A DNA stretch of 64,000 nucleotides from contig NZ_LJJF01000001.1 in the NCBI RefSeq assembly GCF_001625365.1, positions 4,351,001-4,415,000 on the forward strand, given 5' to 3'. Position 1 is the stretch's first letter, and each line of letters begins with the position of its first letter. Shown here piece after piece: positions 57,981-64,000 of this stretch. The DNA comes from Streptomyces sp. MJM8645. Its GTDB lineage: Bacteria; Actinomycetota; Actinomycetes; Streptomycetales; Streptomycetaceae. Made by a program: the position numbers and the translations under genes. The notes under the pieces are model-generated. The model ran no database searches. It was not told the DNA's origin and saw only the letters and a list, made by a program, of their open reading frames with translations.

Positions 57981-60043
57981 ACCTCGCCCTGCCCGCCCTC
58001 GTCCCCGCGCTGCCCGCACTCGGGGCCGCCGCGACCTTGGCCGTCGGCAAGAAGGCGCCCGGCCTGGCCCGGCCGCTGGCCATCGTGCCGGTCGCCGTCT
58101 CGGCCGTGCTCGCCCTGGTCGTCGCCCTCCAGCTCGGCACCGGCCAGGTGCTGGACGCCGCCACCCGGCTCACCCCCACCGGTGGCCCGGACATCGCGCT
58201 CGCCCTCCACCTGGACGGCTTCAGCTCGCTGATCTCCGTGTTGGTCGGCCTGGTCGCCACCTGCGTGCAGGTCTACTCGACCGCGTACCTCAGGAAGGAC
58301 CCGCGCTACCCGTCGTACGCCGCGCTGGTCTCGCTGTTCACCGCGGCGATGTTCCTGGTGGTCTACTCGGGCGACCTGATCGTGCTGCTGGTCGGCTGGG
58401 AGGTCATGGGCATCTGCTCGTACTTCCTGATCGGCCACCACTGGGAGACCGAGGACGCCCGCTCGGCCTCGCTGAAGGCCTTCCTGGTCACCAAGCTCGG
58501 CGACGTGCCGTTCCTGTTCGGGATCTTCCTGCTCGGCGCGGACGCCGGCAGCTTCCGGATCCCCGACGTGCTGGCCGCCGCGACCGACGGGCGGCTCGGC
58601 CACCCGACGCTGATCGCCCTGCTGCTGCTCGCCGGGGTGGCCGGCAAGAGCGCGCAGTTCCCGCTGCACACCTGGCTCCCGGACGCCATGGCCGGCCCGA
58701 CGCCGGTCTCCGCGCTGATCCACGCCGCCACCATGGTCGCGGCCGGCATCTACCTGGTCGCCCGGCTGCTGCCGGTGTTCCTGCTGTCGGGCGCGGCGCT
58801 GGTCGTGCTGGCCGTGATGGCCGCCGTGACGATGATCGGCTCGGCGCTCTGCGCGCTCGCCCAGGACGACCTCAAACGGGTGCTCGCCTACTCCACCGTC
58901 GGCCAGCTCGGCTACATGGCCGGGGCGCTGGCCACCGGCGACCGCGAGGCCTCCGTCTTCCACCTGGTCAGCCACGGCGCCTTCAAGGCGCTGCTGTTCC
59001 TGGCCGCCGGTGTGGTGATCCACGCCGCGCACACCAACTCGATCTCCGCGATGTCCCGGATCCCCGGGCTGCGCAAGCGCGTCCCGGACGCCTACTGGAC
59101 GATGGGCATCGCGCTCGTCGCCCTGGTCGGGCTGCCGCCGTTCTCCGGTTTCTTCAGCAAGGAGGCGGTGCTGACCGCCGCCGAGCATGCCGCCAACGGC
59201 GAGGCGCTCACCAACGGGCTCGGCCCGGCCTCGGCCGTGCCGGAGGCCGCCGGGTGGATCGTGCTGATCTCCGCCGGACTCACCGCGCTGCTCACCGCCG
59301 CGTACGCGACCCGGCTCTTCCTGGTCAGCTTCCACAGCCCGCAGGCTGCCGGGGCGCAGGCTGGCGGGGCGTCGCAGGCCGCAGTGCCGCAGGCCGTGGC
59401 GTCTGCGGCCGGGCACGAGGCGGACGCGCCGTACTCGCCCGAGCTCGACGAGGCCGACCCGGCCACCGCCGAGCCGCCCGCGATGCGCTGGCCGCTCTGG
59501 GTGCTGGCGATCCCGACCATGGGCTTCGGCGTCGCCGGCCTGCGCTCGGACTGGCTGCCCGCGCTGCTGGACGGCGGCTCGCTGCGCCCCTCGGCCGTCA
59601 CCGCCGTCATCGGCACCGGGCTCGCCGTGGTCGGCGTGCTCGCGGCGTACGGCGCCTGGCGCTCGGCGACCGCGCGGCTGGCCACCGGCCGCCCGGCCCC
59701 GGCCGACGCCGGCCGGGTGCCCGAGCAGGCCGGAGCTCCGATCGCCGAGGTGATCGTCGCCGACCCCGGGCGCACCCTGCTCGGCCCGCTGTTCGGCCCG
59801 GCCCGGCACGGCTTCGGCGTCGACCGGCTGTACCACGCGCTGTTCGTCCGCCCGGTGACCGCCGCCGCCCGGCTGGTCCGCTTCCTCGACCGCGAGGTCG
59901 TCGAGACCTACGTGCGTGGCAGCGGGGCCGGCGCCAACCTGCTCGGCCGGGCCGTCCGGCTCGCGCAGACCGGCAACGCGCAGACCTACCTCAGCGCGCT
60001 GCTCGCCGGCGTCGTCCTGCTGGCCGTCCTGGTGGCGGTGTAG
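57977..60043 (+). CDS. nuoL: NADH-quinone oxidoreductase subunit L (NuoL)
   Basis: 688 residues from the ATG overlapping nuoK. The antiporter core includes LIVLLVGWEVMGICSYFLIGHHWE (key Glu), GKSAQFPLHTWLPDAMAGPTPVSALIHAATMVAAGIYL and SHGAFKALLFLAAGVVIHAAHT. The C-terminal lateral helix region (~590-688) is present. A Gln/Ala-rich insert lies at ~456-490 (QAAGAQAGGASQAAVPQA). NuoL is one of three proton-pumping modules. Confidence 0.96.
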   Translation: MNLALPALVPALPALGAAATLAVGKKAPGLARPLAIVPVAVSAVLALVVALQLGTGQVLDAATRLTPTGGPDIALALHLDGFSSLISVLVGLVATCVQVYSTAYLRKDPRYPSYAALVSLFTAAMFLVVYSGDLIVLLVGWEVMGICSYFLIGHHWETEDARSASLKAFLVTKLGDVPFLFGIFLLGADAGSFRIPDVLAAATDGRLGHPTLIALLLLAGVAGKSAQFPLHTWLPDAMAGPTPVSALIHAATMVAAGIYLVARLLPVFLLSGAALVVLAVMAAVTMIGSALCALAQDDLKRVLAYSTVGQLGYMAGALATGDREASVFHLVSHGAFKALLFLAAGVVIHAAHTNSISAMSRIPGLRKRVPDAYWTMGIALVALVGLPPFSGFFSKEAVLTAAEHAANGEALTNGLGPASAVPEAAGWIVLISAGLTALLTAAYATRLFLVSFHSPQAAGAQAGGASQAAVPQAVASAAGHEADAPYSPELDEADPATAEPPAMRWPLWVLAIPTMGFGVAGLRSDWLPALLDGGSLRPSAVTAVIGTGLAVVGVLAAYGAWRSATARLATGRPAPADAGRVPEQAGAPIAEVIVADPGRTLLGPLFGPARHGFGVDRLYHALFVRPVTAAARLVRFLDREVVETYVRGSGAGANLLGRAVRLAQTGNAQTYLSALLAGVVLLAVLVAV

Positions 60044-60105
60044 CGGATGCCGTACCCCCTCTCCCCGGTTCTCCCGATTCCGACCGCCGCCCGTAGGAGC
60101 CCCCG

Positions 60106-61662
60106 ATGAACGCAGTCCTCATCGCCCTCCTGGTGCTGCCGCTGCTCGGCGCCGCGCTCACCCTGGCGCCGGTGTTCGGCCGGGAGCCGGCCGCCGCCGA
60201 CCGGCGGGCGCTGCGGCTGAACAGCGTCGTCACCGGCGCGGTGCTGCTGCTCACCGTCGCCTTGGCGGCCGGTTTCGACCACGATGAGCCCGCCCGGATG
60301 CAGGCCACCACCGACGTGTCCTGGATCCCGGCCCTCAACGTGCGCCTCCACCTCGGCGTGGACGGCATCTCGCTGCCGCTGATCGTGCTGACCGCACTGC
60401 TCACCTTCCTCTGCGCGCTGTACTCGGAGAAGCGGCTGCCGGGTGGGGACAGCGTGCCGTCGGCGAAGGCCTTCGTCGGGCTGTTCCTCCTCCTCGAAGT
60501 CGGCATGCTCGCCACCTTCGCGGTGCTGGACCTCCTGCTCTTCTTCCTGGCCTTCGAGATCGTGCTGATCCCGATGTACTTCCTGATCGCCCGCTGGGGG
60601 AGCGGGGCGAAGGCCCCGGCCGCCAACCGGTTCATCCTGTACACGCTGCTCGGCTCGGCCGTGATGCTGCTCGGCTTCCTGCTGATCGGCAGCAAGGCCG
60701 GCACCTTCGACATGCAGGCCCTGGCCGCCGCGCACGGCAACGGCCTGAGCCACACCACCCAGGTGATCGCCGCCCTGGCGATCATGGTCGGGCTCGCGGT
60801 CAAGGCCCCCGCCTGGCCGCTGCACAGCTGGCTCCCGGACGCGCACACCGCCGCCCCGACGGTCGGCTCGGTGCTGCTCGCCGGCGTGCTGCTGAAGATG
60901 GGCACGTACGGTCTGGTCCGCGTCCTCCTCCCGGTCGTGCCCGACGGCACCGCGACGCTCGCCCCCTACCTGGGCGCGTTCGCCGCCGTCGGCATCGTCT
61001 ACGGATCACTGGCCTGTCTGGCGCTGGCCCGCCCCGGCGCCAAGGGCGACCTCAAGCGCCTGATCGCGTACTCCTCCGTCGGCCACATGGGCTTCGTGCT
61101 GCTGGGCATCGCCTCCCTCACTCCGGTGGGCGTCAACGGCGCGCTGTTCGCCAACATCGCCCACGGTCTGATCACCGGTCTGCTGTTCTTCCTCGTCGGC
61201 GCCCTCAAGGACCGCTACGGCACGGCGGACCTCGACACCCTCTCCGGCGCCACCGGCGCCGCCCTGTACGGCCGCGCCCCGCGGATCGGCGCGCTGCTCG
61301 CCTTCGCCGCCGTGGCCAGCCTCGGCCTGCCCGGCCTGGCCGGCTTCTGGGGCGAGCTGCTCGCCATGTTCGGCGCGTTCGACCCGGCCGACGGCCTGTC
61401 GCGCCCCGCGTTCGTCACCTACATGGTCCTGGCCGGTCTCGGCACCCTCCTCACCGCCGCCTACCTGCTGATCGTGGTCAAGCGCGTCTGCATGGGCGAC
61501 CCCCAGCAGCCCGCCCCGGTGGACCAGGTCGCCGACCTGCGCCCGTACGAGGCCGTCAGCTGGACGCCGCTGGCCGCCCTCACCCTGCTCGCCGGCCTCT
61601 GGCCCGCGCTCCTGCTCGGCCTCTCCGACCCCGCCGTCAAGCACCTCCTCGGGGGTGGCTGA
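60106..61662 (+). CDS. nuoM: NADH-quinone oxidoreductase subunit M (NuoM)
   Basis: 518 residues, ATG start after taggagccccc, 62 bases beyond nuoL. About 14 membrane segments with the antiporter signature LFFLAFEIVLIPMYFLIARWG, APAWPLHSWLPDAHTAAPTVGSVLLAGVLLKMGTYGLVRV and RLIAYSSVGHMGFVLLG. Key Glu and Lys residues of the proton path are kept. It forms the second pumping module. Confidence 0.96.
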   Translation: MNAVLIALLVLPLLGAALTLAPVFGREPAAADRRALRLNSVVTGAVLLLTVALAAGFDHDEPARMQATTDVSWIPALNVRLHLGVDGISLPLIVLTALLTFLCALYSEKRLPGGDSVPSAKAFVGLFLLLEVGMLATFAVLDLLLFFLAFEIVLIPMYFLIARWGSGAKAPAANRFILYTLLGSAVMLLGFLLIGSKAGTFDMQALAAAHGNGLSHTTQVIAALAIMVGLAVKAPAWPLHSWLPDAHTAAPTVGSVLLAGVLLKMGTYGLVRVLLPVVPDGTATLAPYLGAFAAVGIVYGSLACLALARPGAKGDLKRLIAYSSVGHMGFVLLGIASLTPVGVNGALFANIAHGLITGLLFFLVGALKDRYGTADLDTLSGATGAALYGRAPRIGALLAFAAVASLGLPGLAGFWGELLAMFGAFDPADGLSRPAFVTYMVLAGLGTLLTAAYLLIVVKRVCMGDPQQPAPVDQVADLRPYEAVSWTPLAALTLLAGLWPALLLGLSDPAVKHLLGGG

Positions 61663-61664
61663 CC

Positions 61665-63290
61665 GTGCTCGGAGCCCAGATCGCCGCACTCGGACCTCAC
61701 TCCACGGGGCAGCACACTGTGACCTCCCTCGCCGTAGCCAACCCGGGCAGCCTGATCCAGTCCGTGGACTGGGTGGCGATCGCGCCCCCGCTGATCGCCG
61801 CGGTGGCCGCCCTCGCCGTCCTGCTCACCGACCTGTTCCTGCCCGAGCGGCACCGGAAGTGGCTCGGCCGCCTCGCCGCGGCCGGACTCGCCCTCGCCCT
61901 CATCGCACTCCTCCCCCTCACCGAGGGATCACCCCGGGCGACCTTCTGTGTGCAGAACGTAGCAGGGGGGTCTGACAACGCGGGCTGCTCGTACGTCGCC
62001 GACCACTTCGCCCTGGTGTTCCAGCTGCTCGCCCTCGGCGGCGCGCTGATCGCCGCCCTGCTCTCCGCGCACACCGTCGAGGAGGAGAAGCTGCCCGGCG
62101 GCGAGTACTGGTTCCTGCTGCTCTCCAGCGCCACCGGCGCCGCGCTGCTGCCCGCCTCCCGCGACCTCGCCACCATGGTGATCGCGCTGGAGGTCGCCTC
62201 GCTGCCCGCCTTCGCGCTGGTCGCGCTGCGCCGGGACGGCCGGGGCGCCGAGGCCGCGCTCAAGTTCTTCGTCTCCTCCGTCACCGCCACGGCCGTGATG
62301 CTGCTCGGCGTCGGCTTCGTCTACGCGGCCAGCGGCAGCCTGCACCTCGGCGCCGTCGCCCAGGGCCTGGAACACGCCCCCGGGCAGCTCAAGCCGCTGG
62401 CCGAGGCGGGCGCCGTGCTGACCCTGGTCGGTTTCGCCTTCAAGGTCGCCGCCGTCCCGTTCCACTTCTGGGTGCCCGACACCTACATCGGCGCCCCGCT
62501 GCCGGTGGCCGGCTACCTCTCGGTGGTCGGCAAGGCGGCCGGCCTGTCCGGCCTCGCGCTCGCCACCACCATCGCCTTCCGCCCGTACGCGCACACTTGG
62601 GGCCTGGCGCTCGCCGTGCTGGCCGCCGTCACCATGACGGTGGGCAACGTCGGCGCGCTGCGCCAGCGCTTCGACACCCGCTACAGCGCGGTGCGGCTGC
62701 TCGCCTGGTCGTCCGTCGGCCAGGCCGGCTACCTGCTGGTGCCGCTCGCCGCCGCCGGCTACGCGCCCACCGGGGTCGACCCGCTCGGCGCCACCGCCGC
62801 GTACGCGCTGATCTACGGCGTGGTGAACCTCGGCGCGTTCGGCGTGGTCGCGGCGGTCGGCCGCCGGGCCGGGACCAGCGTGGACGACTTCCGCGGCCTG
62901 TTCGCCCGGCGCCGCTGGACGGCCCTCGCGCTCGCCTTCTTCCTGCTCTGCCTGGCCGGGCTGCCCCCGGGCGTGATCGGCCTGTTCGGCAAGGTCGTGG
63001 TGTTCCGCGCGGCCGTCGACGCCGGGCTGGGCTGGCTGGCCGTCGTGATGGCCGCCAACGTGGTCGTCGCGCTGTACTACTACCTGCTCTGGACGACCCG
63101 GCTGTTCGCCCCGGCGCCGGGTGCCGAGGAGGGTGCCGCACCGGGCGCCGCACCGGTCGGCGAGGCCGGGGCCGAAGGCCGGCTGCCAGCCACCCTGACC
63201 GCCACGCTGGGGCTCACCGCCTCGGTGGCCGTGGTCCTCTCCTTCGCCCCGCAGCTGGTCCTCCAGGTCGTCGGCGGAAGCCTGTTCTGA
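61665..63290 (+). CDS. nuoN: NADH-quinone oxidoreductase subunit N (NuoN)
   Basis: 541 residues from GTG 61665, two bases after nuoM, with ggggg upstream; GTG 61722 is a possible later start. Antiporter motifs include LATMVIALEVASLPAFALVALRRD, GFAFKVAAVPFHFWVPDTYIGAPLPVAGYLSVVGKAAG and LLAWSSVGQAGYLLVPLAA. The N-terminus contains an extra loop with two cysteines (FCVQNVAGGSDNAGCSYV). It is the last gene of the operon; nuoDEFG are absent both before and after. Confidence 0.95.
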   Translation: MLGAQIAALGPHSTGQHTVTSLAVANPGSLIQSVDWVAIAPPLIAAVAALAVLLTDLFLPERHRKWLGRLAAAGLALALIALLPLTEGSPRATFCVQNVAGGSDNAGCSYVADHFALVFQLLALGGALIAALLSAHTVEEEKLPGGEYWFLLLSSATGAALLPASRDLATMVIALEVASLPAFALVALRRDGRGAEAALKFFVSSVTATAVMLLGVGFVYAASGSLHLGAVAQGLEHAPGQLKPLAEAGAVLTLVGFAFKVAAVPFHFWVPDTYIGAPLPVAGYLSVVGKAAGLSGLALATTIAFRPYAHTWGLALAVLAAVTMTVGNVGALRQRFDTRYSAVRLLAWSSVGQAGYLLVPLAAAGYAPTGVDPLGATAAYALIYGVVNLGAFGVVAAVGRRAGTSVDDFRGLFARRRWTALALAFFLLCLAGLPPGVIGLFGKVVVFRAAVDAGLGWLAVVMAANVVVALYYYLLWTTRLFAPAPGAEEGAAPGAAPVGEAGAEGRLPATLTATLGLTASVAVVLSFAPQLVLQVVGGSLF

Positions 63291-63450
63291 GCGCGCACCC
63301 GCCCGGCCGGCCGTCGCGGTCCGGCCCGGCGGGGTGCCGCGGCGGTGTCACGCCGGTCACAAGGGAACAAGGCCCGGGCCCCCACCCGTTGACCGGGCAA
63401 GAGGGACGAGGCAGAAAGGGCTTCCCCACCGCACCATTGGAGGGCCTGAC

Positions 63451-64000
63451 GTGCACCGCCGGCACAACGGACTGAGGACCGCCGTCCTGCTCGGCGGCCT
63501 CTCGGCGCTCATCTTGGTGATCGGCGGATTCTTCGGCCGAACCGGCTTGGTGATCGCCCTGCTGGTCGCCCTCGGCACCAACGCCTACGCCTACTGGAAC
63601 AGCGACAAGCTCGCGCTGCGGGCCATGCGGGCCCGGCCGGTCAGCGAGATCGAGGCGCCGCGGCTCTACCGGATCGTCCGCGAGCTCTCCACCGCGGCCC
63701 GCCAGCCGATGCCGCGCCTCTACATCTCCCCGACCCCCGCGCCGAACGCCTTCGCCACCGGCCGCAACCCGCGCAACGCGGCCGTCTGCTGCACCGACGG
63801 CATCCTGCAGCTGCTGGACGAACGCGAGCTGCGGGGCGTGCTCGGGCACGAGCTGAGCCACGTCTACAACCGGGACATCCTGATCTCCTCGGTCGCCGGG
63901 GCGCTCGCCTCGGTGGTGATGTTCCTGGTGAACTTCGCCTGGCTGATCCCCTTCGGCCGCGGCGACGACGACGACGGGCCCGGCCTCTTCGGCATGCTCG
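63451..64000 (+). CDS. htpX: Zinc metalloprotease HtpX homologue (partial, runs off the window)
   Basis: The frame begins at GTG 63451 (VHRRHNGLRTAVLL), seven bases after a ggaggg ribosome site, and is open to the window end: 183 codons. Two membrane segments (LLGGLSALILVIGGFFGRTGLVIALLVALGTNAYAYW) are followed by APRLYRIVRELSTAARQPMPRLYI and the zinc motif GVLGHELSHVYNRD. Then comes a third hydrophobic segment (SSVAGALASVVMFLVNFAWLIPFG). HtpX-family membrane proteases degrade misfolded membrane proteins. A htpX gene after this nuo cluster is, as I recall, the usual streptomycete order. Confidence 0.93.
   Translation, partial: MHRRHNGLRTAVLLGGLSALILVIGGFFGRTGLVIALLVALGTNAYAYWNSDKLALRAMRARPVSEIEAPRLYRIVRELSTAARQPMPRLYISPTPAPNAFATGRNPRNAAVCCTDGILQLLDERELRGVLGHELSHVYNRDILISSVAGALASVVMFLVNFAWLIPFGRGDDDDGPGLFGML

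Noticed and set aside
1..64000. Search by eye for tRNA, rRNA, insertion sequences, prophage and attachment sites
   Set aside because: Nothing convincing was found; no transposase, integrase or tRNA-like cloverleaf was recognised.

Overview
The window is a very GC-rich actinobacterial chromosome segment with strong G/C third-position bias. It belongs to a spore-forming member of the Streptomycetaceae (Streptomyces, Kitasatospora or a close relative). The call rests on the Rex-hemACDB order, chaplins and rodlins, AfsK, an AfsA/ArpA-type gamma-butyrolactone locus, futalosine-pathway menaquinone genes and a second, reduced nuo operon. No tRNA, rRNA, insertion sequence, prophage or CRISPR array was seen.

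Layout. 1-5.4 kb: the end of rex, then hemA-hemC-hemD-hemB for tetrapyrrole synthesis. 5.4-9.9 kb: an aerial-hypha surface cluster with two rodlin-like proteins, four short chaplins and three small secreted proteins of unknown role. 9.9-14.3 kb: a secreted SGNH hydrolase with a ricin-type lectin domain, a PIG-V-like membrane glycosyltransferase, a MarR regulator and a conserved hypothetical. 14.7-21.8 kb: hemL, a histidine phosphatase, the System II cytochrome c maturation operon (resA-ccdA-resB-ccsB) and a small possible ribbon-helix-helix protein. 21.8-24.7 kb: a gamma-butyrolactone locus with an AfsA synthase and two ArpA-type receptors; a palindrome resembling the ArpA operator lies upstream of each. 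24.9-26.8 kb: acyl-CoA carboxylase beta and epsilon subunits. 27.2-42.8 kb: menaquinone genes mqnL-mqnP, then mqnM and mqnE with an Lrp regulator and a threonine dehydratase-like enzyme. Between the two menaquinone groups lie a possible toxin-antitoxin pair, gcvH, oxidoreductases, a TetR protein with two HTH-like segments and a large LAXTG-anchored wall protein. 42.9-52.7 kb: an L,D-transpeptidase, a stand-alone KAS III enzyme, a TetR regulator, AfsK, GalE, an HtrA-like protease lipoprotein and an orphan histidine kinase. 53.0-63.3 kb: nuoABCHIJKLMN without nuoD, E, F or G. The window ends inside htpX.

How it fits together. Three modules concern energy metabolism and its cofactors: heme, cytochrome c maturation plus menaquinone, and a complex I-like proton pump. 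A second theme is development: an A-factor-like signal system, the AfsK kinase, and chaplin/rodlin coat proteins. Perfect inverted repeats separate most convergent genes and probably act as bidirectional terminators. Product names come from motif recognition and memory of these families; no database search was run.
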